DNA of 31,072 nt from JBGOUV01 sp041477815 (GCA_041477815.1 JBGOUV010000022.1:1-31072), one strand, 5' to 3'; positions 23,668-30,479 are shown, counted from the stretch's first letter. Numbers and translations: made by a program. Notes: generated by a model not told the origin, from the letters alone.

Positions 23668-24747
23668 GTGGTGAAAGACTGGAACGTGGTGGTGGTGGGA
23701 GTGGGGGCCTTAGGGAATGCGGTGGTCCAGAACCTGGGGCTGATCGGGGTGCGGAGGGTGGTGGTGGTGGATCCGGATGTGGTGGAGGAGCGGAACCTGG
23801 ACAGTTCGGTGCTGCTGCGCGAGGAAGGGGCGGTAGGGAGAAATAAAGCCCTGGTCATGGCGGAGGCGGCCGGCCGGGTGTTCCCCCGGACCGAGTGGGT
23901 GGGGATGGATCGGGAGATTGCCGATGTCGGGTTCCGGGTGGTGGCCGAGGCCGATGTCGTTTTTGGGTGCGTGGATAGCGAACTGGCGCGGCTGGAGCTG
24001 GCCTATATCGGGACGAAGCTGGACAAGCCGGTCTGCGACGGCGGCTTGGGCGCGCCGGATTATTGGCATGGGCGGGCGAGCTGGTTTCCGGGACGGAGCG
24101 CCGCCTGCTACGGGTGTGGACTGACGGCCGAGAAGCGGCGGGAGCTGCTTACCACCTGGGATTCTCCGGTGCGGGCGTGCTGGACGGCAGAGGAAGCGCC
24201 GGTGCGGTCGAGTACGCCGACCATGGCTGCCCTGGTGGGGGCGATGCAGGTGGACCTGGGGTTGCGCGGGGGTGAAAGCAGTGGCCAGTGGCCAGTGGCC
24301 TGTGGCCAGTGGGGAGGGGGTGGTGGGCAGCCGCCGGAGGCCGTCGGCTTCGAGGTCTGGCTGGAGCCGCAGCCGAAGATGGAGAAGATCGGACTGCGGC
24401 AGAGCGAAGCCTGCCCGTTTCACGGGGGCGAGGAGCGGCTGGTGGAGGCCACTGGGGACAGGGTGGGGAACTTGTTGGCCGGAGACGGTGAGCCGGTGCT
24501 GGTACTGGACTGGCCCGTCTGCGTAGAGGCGGAGTGCCTGGACTGTCACAAGAGATGGCGTCCCAGACGCCGGGTAGGGTGGTTGCGGCGGCGGGGGGCG
24601 TGTCCGGAATGCGGGTCGCGGCAGGTGAGGGACCTGGAGACCCTCACGCGGGTGGATCGGGGGAGTGTGTGGGCGTCGGCAAGCTTGGCGGAGCTGGGGC
24701 TGCCGGAGGCTCACTTGCATACGGTACGGTTCGAGACGGAACCATGA
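23668..24747 (+). CDS. E1-like ubiquitin-activating enzyme (ThiF fold) with C-terminal zinc ribbon
   Basis: A protein of 359 residues. The adenylation domain has the GxGxxG loop at 11-16 (GVGALG), DPD at 35-37 and RNLDSSVLL, the counterpart of the NLNRQ segment in ThiF/MoeB. CYGC (147-150) and CPFH (249-252) are the likely structural zinc pairs. Cys171 (RACWTAEEAP), before TPTMAALVGAMQ, lies where related enzymes keep the catalytic Cys. A second zinc ribbon follows, Cys290/Cys293 and Cys312/Cys315. Residues 202-222 are encoded by a 63-bp dispersed repeat. Expected role: adenylation of the C-terminal Gly of the nearby Ubl and transfer to the E2. A GTG at 23617 would add 17 residues but lies in AT-rich promoter-like DNA. 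ThiF-type cofactor synthesis is unlikely because E2 and RING genes follow. Confidence 0.87.
   Translation: MVKDWNVVVVGVGALGNAVVQNLGLIGVRRVVVVDPDVVEERNLDSSVLLREEGAVGRNKALVMAEAAGRVFPRTEWVGMDREIADVGFRVVAEADVVFGCVDSELARLELAYIGTKLDKPVCDGGLGAPDYWHGRASWFPGRSAACYGCGLTAEKRRELLTTWDSPVRACWTAEEAPVRSSTPTMAALVGAMQVDLGLRGGESSGQWPVACGQWGGGGGQPPEAVGFEVWLEPQPKMEKIGLRQSEACPFHGGEERLVEATGDRVGNLLAGDGEPVLVLDWPVCVEAECLDCHKRWRPRRRVGWLRRRGACPECGSRQVRDLETLTRVDRGSVWASASLAELGLPEAHLHTVRFETEP
24271..24333 (+). repeat. 63-bp dispersed repeat, copy A, inside the E1 gene
   Basis: The unit starts GGTGAAAGCAGTGGCC, continues with CAGTGGC-type 6-7 bp iterations, and ends in GGGCAGCCG. It shares 63 aligned positions with 25685-25747, with about 10 differences and no gaps. 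It begins at a codon boundary and is read through in frame, encoding GESSGQWPVACGQW then Gly-rich residues ending QP. Confidence 0.9.
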
Positions 24748-25436
24748 ACACGCGGGAATTCGTAATAGCGGCGGCGGGATGGTTTTTGCTGGCGGTGTTG
24801 CAGTTGCTGGCGGCGCTGGCGGGACCGGTGTGGGCGGTGGTGGGAGCCCTGGCGGTGGGGCTGTTGTCGTTCGGGATCTGGCGCCTGTTTCACGTGACGT
24901 TCGAAAGCGGGTGGGCGCCCGTACTGCTGGTGGGGACCGCGAGCGCCGTGGGGGTGGGCTTGGGGTACCTCAGCGCGCCGGACTGGACGGTGTGGCTGGG
25001 GCCTCCGGTAGCGGTGGTGGCGGTGGGCCTGGTGCTGTTGATCCAGCGCGGGGGCGCAAAAAAGTGCGGATTGTGCAGCCGGCGCCTGGGGGAGGTGGCC
25101 TTGTCCTGCCCGCGGTGCGGGCTGGTGGTGTGTGATTCGGGGTGCTGGGTCCATGAACACTGCCGCTGCAAGCTGTGCGAAGATAATCGAGTCCCCATCT
25201 TTCCGCCGGAGGGAAGATGGTGGGACCAGCGCCTGGGGCCCCGTATGCGGCAGGGACGCTGCCAGTTGTGCCTGGCCGAAGCGGCGAATGCGGATCTGCG
25301 CCCGTGCCGTCACTGCGGGCGGCCCCAGTGCCGGCCGTGCTGGGATTTCAATAACGGCCAGTGCAGCCGCTGCCAGTGGGTGGTGGACGCGCTGCCGGAG
25401 GCGTTGCAGATGTATATGGGCCAAGGCAATGGCTAA
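24744..25436 (+). CDS. Membrane protein with two RING-like zinc domains, candidate E3 ligase
   Basis: A protein of 230 residues. Residues 1-101 form about four hydrophobic helices. The remainder, on the cytoplasmic side if the count is right, holds two Cys-rich modules. Module 1 has C108-x2-C111, C122-x2-C125-x4-C130-x3-C134, then H139, C140, C142 and C145. Module 2 has C173-x2-C176-x11-C188-x2-C191-x4-C196-x2-C199-x7-C207-x2-C210, eight cysteines in the spacing of a binuclear treble-clef/RING fold. With E1, Ubl and E2 genes around it, a membrane-bound E3 is the best reading. It could instead be an adaptor that only tethers the E2. Its ATG overlaps the E1 stop (ATGA), and its end overlaps the Ubl gene by 8 bp. 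Confidence 0.82.
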   Translation: MNTREFVIAAAGWFLLAVLQLLAALAGPVWAVVGALAVGLLSFGIWRLFHVTFESGWAPVLLVGTASAVGVGLGYLSAPDWTVWLGPPVAVVAVGLVLLIQRGGAKKCGLCSRRLGEVALSCPRCGLVVCDSGCWVHEHCRCKLCEDNRVPIFPPEGRWWDQRLGPRMRQGRCQLCLAEAANADLRPCRHCGRPQCRPCWDFNNGQCSRCQWVVDALPEALQMYMGQGNG

Positions 25437-25689
25437 GTATCAGATCTATTTCGACACCGTGCGCGGGGAGACCCGCTACAACGTCGACATCGACGACGAG
25501 GAGACCCTGGACCAGGTGCTGGAGGAGATCCTCTACGACCTGCGGGAGCGCGGCGACGTGCTCCAGGGCGATGGGGAGCCGCAGGTGGTGTGGAACGGGC
25601 TGTCTCTCGATTTCGCCCAGCCGCTGCCGCCGCAGGGGGTGCGGGCGAACGACGTACTGCGGGTGTCCACCGTGGCCACGCATGGGTGA
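25429..25689 (+). CDS. Ubiquitin-like beta-grasp protein
   Basis: A protein of 86 residues. It shows the ubiquitin order: strand 1 (KYQIYFD), strand 2 (TRYNVDID), a helix (TLDQVLEEILYDLRERG), strand 3 with the turn VVWNGLSLD, and a last segment GVRANDVLRVSTV that matches the ubiquitin/YukD end (D-x-LRV). It ends ATHG with a single terminal Gly and no extension, so it would need no protease processing before activation. It overlaps the RING gene by 8 bp and the E2 gene by 8 bp. The last Gly codon and the stop lie at the very edge of repeat copy B. It is the expected substrate of the neighbouring E1 and E2 and would be attached to unknown targets. Confidence 0.85.
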   Translation: MAKYQIYFDTVRGETRYNVDIDDEETLDQVLEEILYDLRERGDVLQGDGEPQVVWNGLSLDFAQPLPPQGVRANDVLRVSTVATHG

Positions 25690-26350
25690 AGGCAGCGGTC
25701 AGTGGCCAGCGGCCAGCGGCCAGCGGGGAGGGCGCGGTGGACAGCCGACGCTCTATGAGCGGCGCGTGGACGAAGAGTGGAAGCTGCTCCAGAAGCTGGC
25801 CGAGCGGAATCCCGGGGTGGTCCAGGTAGTGGGCCGGCGGCGGCTGGCCGACGGGGATCTCTTTGAGGTGGCGCTGCATCAGACGGCGGGGATCGTAGGC
25901 TGGCGGGGAACCGAGCCGATGCTGGAACGGAGCCACCGGGTACGGTTGCGCTTCCCGCGTTTCTTCCCGGCAGTACCGCTCGAGGCCACTCTCGCGACTC
26001 CGGTATTTCATCCCAACGTGGATCCCCGGAACGGGTTCGTGTGTCTGTGGACCCGCACTTCGCCGGGCGACACCGTTATGGAGGCGCTGCGGCGGCTCCA
26101 GCGCATCGTGGCTTGGGCGGCGGTGAATAACGCGGCCGAGCACGTCATGCAACCCGAAGCGGCGCGCTGGGGCCAGGAGAACGGGGAGCGGGCGCGGCTG
26201 GAATTTACACCCCTGGTGGAGACCGCGGAGTTCAAGCTGGAACGGGATTACGCAGAACGTAAGGGGAGGCGCCAGAGGTTGGACACCGAACCGCATGGCC
26301 TCGATGAAGATTGTGGGGCGGCCCCCCCTGACCCGGCCGGATTTCGTTAG
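25682..26350 (+). CDS. E2-like ubiquitin-conjugating protein
   Basis: A protein of 222 residues. The core (about 25-180) follows the UBC fold: helix 1 (DEEWKLLQKLAERNP), strands including VRLRFPRFFPAVPLEATLATPVF, then HPN at 110-112 and VCLW with Cys121, the predicted thioester cysteine, 9 residues after the HPN Asn as against 8 in canonical E2s. The helix TVMEALRRLQRIVAW and NNAAEHVMQPEAARW match the C-terminal E2 helices. Residues 2-22 come from a 63-bp dispersed repeat and the last 11 or so from hairpin copy B, so neither end is native E2. It probably takes the Ubl from the E1 and works with the membrane RING protein. No deubiquitinase (JAB) gene is seen nearby. Confidence 0.87.
   Translation: MGEGSGQWPAASGQRGGRGGQPTLYERRVDEEWKLLQKLAERNPGVVQVVGRRRLADGDLFEVALHQTAGIVGWRGTEPMLERSHRVRLRFPRFFPAVPLEATLATPVFHPNVDPRNGFVCLWTRTSPGDTVMEALRRLQRIVAWAAVNNAAEHVMQPEAARWGQENGERARLEFTPLVETAEFKLERDYAERKGRRQRLDTEPHGLDEDCGAAPPDPAGFR
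25685..25747 (+). repeat. 63-bp dispersed repeat, copy B, at the Ubl/E2 junction
   Basis: It aligns without gaps to 24271-24333 with about 10 differences. It starts in the overlap of two genes, supplying most of the Ubl terminal Gly codon and its TGA stop, and codons 2-22 of the E2 gene. It is read in the same frame as copy A and gives a very similar peptide (GEGSGQWPAASGQR, then Gly-rich, ending QP). Confidence 0.9.
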
Positions 26351-26394
26351 GTGCACCAAGCCGGCCAGGGGCCGGCTGCGAGGGCCCCCCCAAT
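26310..26394. repeat. GC-rich hairpin element, copy B, across the E2 3' end
   Basis: The left arm from ATTGTGGGGCGGCCCCCC and the right arm ending GGGCCCCCCCAAT can pair with some bulges, and GCCGGCC-AGG-GGCCGGC forms a smaller inner hairpin. Loop and right arm (CCAAGCCGGCC through GGCTGCG) closely match copy A at 13451-13472, which identifies the two as one family. The E2 stop codon (26348-26350) lies in the loop. Confidence 0.82.
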
Positions 26395-26402
26395 CGGTGC
26401 CT

Positions 26403-26741
26403 CTACTCTACCGTGCACTTCACCGGCTGTTCGATCAGCTTGGGCGTCTTCTCCGCCGTTAGGACCATCAGACTGTACCGGCCCGGCTTCACCTTGTCCG
26501 GTATCTTCACCTTGACCGACTCCGCCGCCTGCTGCGTCACCTGCAGCTTGAAGTCGGTCTTTCCATCGGTGAGGTAGACTTCCTTGACAAATTTGGCGTC
26601 GAGGTTCTCCCCGCTAACGGTGAGCTCGTCACCCACTTTGCCGCTCGCCGGCTCCACGCTCTTCATCCGCGGCGACTCCTGCGCGCAGGCCAAGGCGGCC
26701 AGCGCGGCGGCACACAGAATAAGCCGTTTCACCCTTCTCAT
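26403..26741 (-). CDS. Small exported IPT/TIG-domain protein
   Basis: A protein of 112 residues with a signal peptide (MRRVKRLILCAAALAALACA) and a single immunoglobulin-like IPT/TIG domain: MKSVEPASGKVGDELTVSGE is the classic opening and PGRYSLMVLTAEK the closing strand. The Cys at the end of the signal has Ala rather than Leu at -3, so lipidation is possible but not clear. The ATG at 26741 has AAGGAGG upstream. IPT domains bind proteins or sugars outside the cytoplasm; the partner is unknown. It stands alone, convergent with the E2 gene and divergent from the aldolase gene. Confidence 0.83.
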   Translation of the reverse strand: MRRVKRLILCAAALAALACAQESPRMKSVEPASGKVGDELTVSGENLDAKFVKEVYLTDGKTDFKLQVTQQAAESVKVKIPDKVKPGRYSLMVLTAEKTPKLIEQPVKCTVE

Positions 26742-26819
26742 CGGTCGGCCTCCTTCTGAGACTACCCCATACTATGCTGGGGCACCGGGAAATGCAAGTG
26801 TGGTACAGTGGCGTACTTC

Positions 26820-27587
26820 ATGCGCCCCAATCGCGTCAAACAACTGCTCCAGGAGGGCCAGACGGTGTGGGGTACTGGCCTGGGCCAGTTCCGCTCGGCC
26901 GAAGTTCCCCGCCTCTACGCCGCCGCCGGCCTGGACTGGACCTTCATCGACACCGAGCACGGCAACTACGATCTGGAGACCGTCCAGGACATCATCCGCA
27001 CCTCCCTGCTCACGCCCCTCACCCCCATCGTGCGGGTCGGCGACTTGCAGTACTCGCTGGTGGCGCGCGCCCTCGACGTCGGGGCCGAGGGCGTCATCTT
27101 CCCCCGCGTCGAGTCGCCCGACCTGCTGGAGCGCGCCATCTCCTGGACCAAGTTTCCGCCCCGAGGCGTCCGTGGCTACGGTCTCACCATCCCCCAGATC
27201 GGCTACCAGCAGGCCGGCTTCGACGAGATCATCCGGCACATGAACGATAACGTCCTGGTGGTGCTCCAGATCGAGACCCAGACCGCCCTGGACCGCTGCG
27301 ACGACCTGCTCTCGGTTCCGGGCGTCGACATTGTCATGGTGGGTCCGGCCGATCTCAGCATCTCTTTAGGCGTCCCCGGCCAATTCGACCACCCCAAGAT
27401 GATCGAGGCCATTACCGGCGTGATCGAGTGCTGCCGCCGGCACAAAATCTTCCCGGGTATTCAGACTCGCGCCATCCCCATGGCCCGCTTCTGGGCCCAG
27501 CAGGGTATGCGCTTCGTGGGCTGCGGGAACGATTGGGCCTTCCTCTGGGAGAAAGTCCGTGACACCGTTAAGGAACTGCGCGCCTAA
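26820..27587 (+). CDS. HpcH/HpaI-family class II aldolase
   Basis: A protein of 255 residues of the metal-dependent pyruvate aldolase family (2-keto-3-deoxy sugar acid or 4-hydroxy-2-oxo acid aldolases). FIDTEHGNYD carries the Glu and His that hold the metal region, GVIFPRVESPD and VLQIETQTALD contain a metal-ligand Glu, and VGPADLSISLG contains the ligand Asp. Length is normal. The ATG at 26820 gives the usual MRPNRVKQLLQ start; a GTG at 26808 is possible. TACAGT (26804-26809) may be a -10 box with a very short leader. Its 3' end overlaps the amidohydrolase gene by 29 bp, so the two are co-expressed. The exact substrate is not readable. Confidence 0.9.
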   Translation: MRPNRVKQLLQEGQTVWGTGLGQFRSAEVPRLYAAAGLDWTFIDTEHGNYDLETVQDIIRTSLLTPLTPIVRVGDLQYSLVARALDVGAEGVIFPRVESPDLLERAISWTKFPPRGVRGYGLTIPQIGYQQAGFDEIIRHMNDNVLVVLQIETQTALDRCDDLLSVPGVDIVMVGPADLSISLGVPGQFDHPKMIEAITGVIECCRRHKIFPGIQTRAIPMARFWAQQGMRFVGCGNDWAFLWEKVRDTVKELRA

Positions 27588-29283
27588 GATCCTTGCTTTC
27601 CTTCTTGGCGGCGCGCTGCTCTACGGCGCCAACGCCGACCTCCTGCTGTACAACGGCAAAATCGTCACGGTGGACCCCAAGTTCACCATCGCCCAAGCCG
27701 TGGCTATCAAGAACGGCCGGATTACCAAGGTGGGCGATACGAAGGCTGTTTTCTCCACCGAGAACGGCCCGCGCACCAAGCGCGTTGACCTCCAGGGCCG
27801 TACCGTCCTGCCCGGGCTGGTCGATAGCCACGTCCACCCGCTGGGCGCCGGTCTGAGCGAGTTTCGCGGAGCGCTCCCGCCGCTCGACTCCTTCGCCGCC
27901 GTCCAGAGCTTCATCCGCGAACGCCTGAAGACCACGCCGCCGGGCAACTGGATCATCGTCCCGCGCACCTTCCCCACCCGCCTGGCCGAGCTGCGGATGC
28001 CCACGCGCGAGTTGCTGGATGTCGCCACCCAGCATCCGGTCCTGTTCGATGCCAGCTACACGGTGGTGGTCAATTCCTACGCCCTGAAGATGTGCGGCAT
28101 CACCCGCACTACGGCCAATCCTCCCAACGGCCAGATCGTGAAGGACGCTGGCGGCGAGCCCAACGGCATCCTCAAGAACGCCATGTCGCTGCTGAAGGAC
28201 TTCAACCGCCAGGAAGGCTTCACCGAAGAGGAACGCCTCCAGGCCCTGGAACAGCAGCTCCGCCGCTATGTCGAGGCCGGACTCACCGCGATCAGCGACC
28301 GGGCGGTCACGCCGGCCGAGATAGCGATGTACGACAAGCTCAAGGCCCAGGGACGGCTGCCGATCCGGTCCGTGCTGACCTGGCGGATCGACGCCTCGCG
28401 CCCCATCGAGGAGATTACCCGCCAGATCCGCACCGCTCCCTACGCCACCGGCAAAGGGGACGCGTGGTTGAAGTTCGGCGCCCTGAAAGTCACGCTGGAC
28501 GGCGGCATGACCATCGGCACCGCCTACCAGCGCGAGCCGTACGGACCCTTCGGCCGCCAGATCTACGGCCACACCGACCCCAAGGACCGCGGCCAACTCT
28601 TCATCCCGCCCGACAAGCTGGCGGCCATCTTCCGCGCCGCCCACGTAAAGGGCTGGCAGATCACCGCCCACGATCAAGGCGGCGGCGCCATCGACGCTTT
28701 CCTCGACGCCATCGAAGCGGCCGACCGCGACCGTCCCATCGCCAACTCCCGCTCCCACCTGATGCACGCCAGCTTTCAGAGTCCGCAGGCCATCGCCCGC
28801 GCCAAGAAACTCGGCCTCCTCATCGACGCCCAGTCCCCGTGGCTCTACTACGACGGCCCGGCGCTGGAGAAGGTCTTCACCTACGACGGCATGCGCCACT
28901 TCTACCCGGTCCGCGCCTACCTCGATGCCGGACTGCTAGTGGCCGGCGGCAGCGACCACATGATCGGCCACGACAAGAACCGCTCGGTCAACCCCTACAA
29001 CCCCTTCCTCCAGATGTGGATCGCCATCACCCGCCAGACCAGCCGCGGCGCGGTCCTGGTCCCCGACGAGAAAGTCACCCGCGAGGAAGCCCTCAAAATG
29101 CACACCACCTGGGCCGCCTACATGCAGTTCGCCGAAGAGCAGCGCGGCACGATCGAGCCCGGCAAACTGGCCGACCTGGTGGTCATCGACCGCGACTACC
29201 TCACCTGTCCGGAGGACGAGATCAAGGCGATCGAGCCGGTCACGGTGATCCTGGACGGGAAGGTGGTCTACCCAAGGTCATAG
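27559..29283 (+). CDS. Exported metal-dependent amidohydrolase, YtcJ-like
   Basis: A protein of 574 residues of the amidohydrolase-3 (YtcJ-like) group. Residues 1-26 look like a signal peptide (CAPKILAFLLGGALLYGANA). The TIM barrel carries HVH (His91, His93) in LPGLVDSHVHPLG, WQITAHDQGGGAIDAF and HLMHASF as later metal-side strands, and AGGSDHMIG with the final Asp. GTIEPGKLADLVVIDRD closes the small beta domain. The GTG start at 27559 lies inside the aldolase gene; a later start would remove the signal peptide. Enzymes of this family hydrolyse C-N bonds, often of N-substituted formamides or cyclic amides. What it would share with the aldolase is not known. Confidence 0.88.
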   Translation: MTPLRNCAPKILAFLLGGALLYGANADLLLYNGKIVTVDPKFTIAQAVAIKNGRITKVGDTKAVFSTENGPRTKRVDLQGRTVLPGLVDSHVHPLGAGLSEFRGALPPLDSFAAVQSFIRERLKTTPPGNWIIVPRTFPTRLAELRMPTRELLDVATQHPVLFDASYTVVVNSYALKMCGITRTTANPPNGQIVKDAGGEPNGILKNAMSLLKDFNRQEGFTEEERLQALEQQLRRYVEAGLTAISDRAVTPAEIAMYDKLKAQGRLPIRSVLTWRIDASRPIEEITRQIRTAPYATGKGDAWLKFGALKVTLDGGMTIGTAYQREPYGPFGRQIYGHTDPKDRGQLFIPPDKLAAIFRAAHVKGWQITAHDQGGGAIDAFLDAIEAADRDRPIANSRSHLMHASFQSPQAIARAKKLGLLIDAQSPWLYYDGPALEKVFTYDGMRHFYPVRAYLDAGLLVAGGSDHMIGHDKNRSVNPYNPFLQMWIAITRQTSRGAVLVPDEKVTREEALKMHTTWAAYMQFAEEQRGTIEPGKLADLVVIDRDYLTCPEDEIKAIEPVTVILDGKVVYPRS

Positions 29284-29392
29284 TTAGACCGCCGGGGAGG
29301 CGAAGAGGAGACCTCCTCGAGTTTGCAGACTGGCCTCGAGTCTGAGAAAGATTGGAATCGACGCCTGGTACGCTGTGCCCAGTCGCCACCCG
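29284..29392. other. Intergenic region with a small inverted repeat
   Basis: GAGGAG and CTCCTC (29304-29317) are inverted with a 2-bp spacer. No T-run follows, so a terminator is not shown. The rest holds no coding signal and probably is the lost upstream part of the following pseudogene. Confidence 0.25.
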
Positions 29393-29580
29393 CACAGAAC
29401 AAAAGGTACTGCACTGAGTGTGGGACGGAGACGATACCAACCTGTCCCGATTTGTAGCGCATCGATAAGGGGGTACTACCACGTTCCAGACAATACATCG
29501 TTCACGGAGGCGCCGCCGCCGACCTTCTGCGAGAATTACGGCGCCGCTTTTCCGTATACCCGAAACTGCGTAGTCAGTCT
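29393..29580 (+). pseudogene. Remnant of a DUF2321-like zinc-ribbon protein
   Basis: One frame gives NKRYCTECGTETIPTCPD and then a stop. Shifting the frame at about 29452 restores CSASIRGYYHVPD and PPTFCENYGAAFPYTR. Joined, this is the end of a DUF2321-type protein: two CxxC pairs, a SIRGxY element, and CxxCGxPFPWT. A single extra T in GATTTGT explains the shift. The fourth ribbon Cys has become Tyr (CENYG), and both N- and C-terminal parts are missing. So the gene is dead. It abuts another pseudogene at about 29580. Confidence 0.65.
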
Positions 29581-30006
29581 AGAGACCACGCGGCGAGCGT
29601 AGGCGCCGGAGAGGAATACGGGATCGAAGGGGCGCGCTCCGAGCAAGGGGAGATCCCAGGAGTGTTGGTGGCGGCGGGCCTGCCAGAAGCCGCCGAGGAG
29701 GCCGGTGGACGAACGGGAGTAGCCGATGCGACCGTAGAGAGCGCCGGTTTCCAGAGCGAAGTGGCGCGGGAGCCGGCGGCCGGGCCGAAGTCACACCGAT
29801 CTGGTATATGGCGTACACGAATACCGGTTGGTGGTGAGGCGGGAGCCGGAGCAGATGGGGCTGCCATTGGTGTAGGGCCGGTCTTCGCGGTGGTAGTCGG
29901 GGCCGGCGTCGAGGGAGCCGGCGAAGCAGACTCCACCCTTGACGCCGATGGAGACGGATGGGGCGACCAGCGGGACAGCGATCAGGAGGAAGGCCGAACG
30001 GCGCAT
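29580..30006 (-). pseudogene. Broken outer-membrane beta-barrel gene
   Basis: The start at 30006 opens a signal peptide (MRRSAFLLIAVPLVAPSVS) and an opening strand GVKGGVCFAGSLDAG, with SRLTTNRYS ending at a stop near 29791. Further along in other frames are GPAAGS and then RLPRHFALETGALYGRIGY, SWDLPLLGARP and FLSGAYARRVV, all typical of small acidobacterial outer-membrane beta-barrels. At least two frameshifts separate the pieces, and the last strands are absent because the gene is cut near 29580. It therefore cannot make a working protein. Confidence 0.68.
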
Positions 30007-30038
30007 GTCAAGGGAATACGCTGCGCCGGCCGGAACGG

Positions 30039-30479
30039 TTATTGGCCGATAATGTCGTAGGTGGTACTGCCTTCCACCCGAACCTTGGAGTAAACCTTCA
30101 CCCACTCCTGGTGGGCCGGATGCGCCTCGTAGGTCTTGAGGGCGGCCGCGTCGGCCATCTCCATGCAGACCCCGTACTCGCGAACCTCGCGGTTCGTCGT
30201 CCCCGGGACGTTCTTCTCGCCGGCGCGGAGCCTCGTACCGGTGGCGTCGTCGACGCTGAACTGGCCCAGCGCGGAGCGAAGCTTGCCGTGCCAGACGCGG
30301 CTGACCACCCCGGGCATCTTCTTCGGCAAGGCGTCGGTGGCTGCCTGGAAGGCCTTCCAGTCGGCCGGAGTCGCCTCTTTGACGGTGGTGAAGGCGAAGC
30401 AATGCATGAGCTTCTTCTCGCCGGCCGAAAGAACGCCGGTCAGGAGTATCAGACTTCCGATGACGAGCAATGGGCGCAT
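30039..30479 (-). CDS. Exported Dabb (stress-responsive A/B barrel) domain protein
   Basis: A protein of 146 residues with a signal peptide (MRPLLVIGSLILLTGVLSA) followed by one dimeric alpha/beta-barrel domain. Family marks are MHCFAFTTVKEATPADWKAF at the start, LPKKMPGVVSRVWHG in the middle and YEAHPAHQEWVKVY near the end, the HP-x-H-x2-(Y/W) element of Dabb proteins. Exported Dabb proteins are frequent in Acidobacteria and Planctomycetes, with unknown substrates. The start codon directly follows TACAAT and TATAGT, which suggests a leaderless mRNA. It lies between the pseudogene scar and a divergent sigma factor gene. Confidence 0.88.
   Translation of the reverse strand: MRPLLVIGSLILLTGVLSAGEKKLMHCFAFTTVKEATPADWKAFQAATDALPKKMPGVVSRVWHGKLRSALGQFSVDDATGTRLRAGEKNVPGTTNREVREYGVCMEMADAAALKTYEAHPAHQEWVKVYSKVRVEGSTTYDIIGQ

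Noticed and set aside
23668..24747. ThiF/MoeB enzyme for thiamine or molybdopterin synthesis
   Set aside because: No thi or moa gene is near, and the overlapping downstream genes encode E2, RING-like and Ubl proteins.
25433..26359. Minus-strand frame opposite the E2 gene (308 codons)
   Set aside because: It lacks motifs and is rich in Pro/Arg/His as antisense frames are here; the plus strand has the HPN and Cys motif of an E2.
29791..30402. A 203-codon minus-strand gene spanning the Dabb gene and the beta-barrel remnant
   Set aside because: The first two thirds are a shadow of the Dabb gene in another frame; only the part from 30006 onward has coding character, and it is broken.
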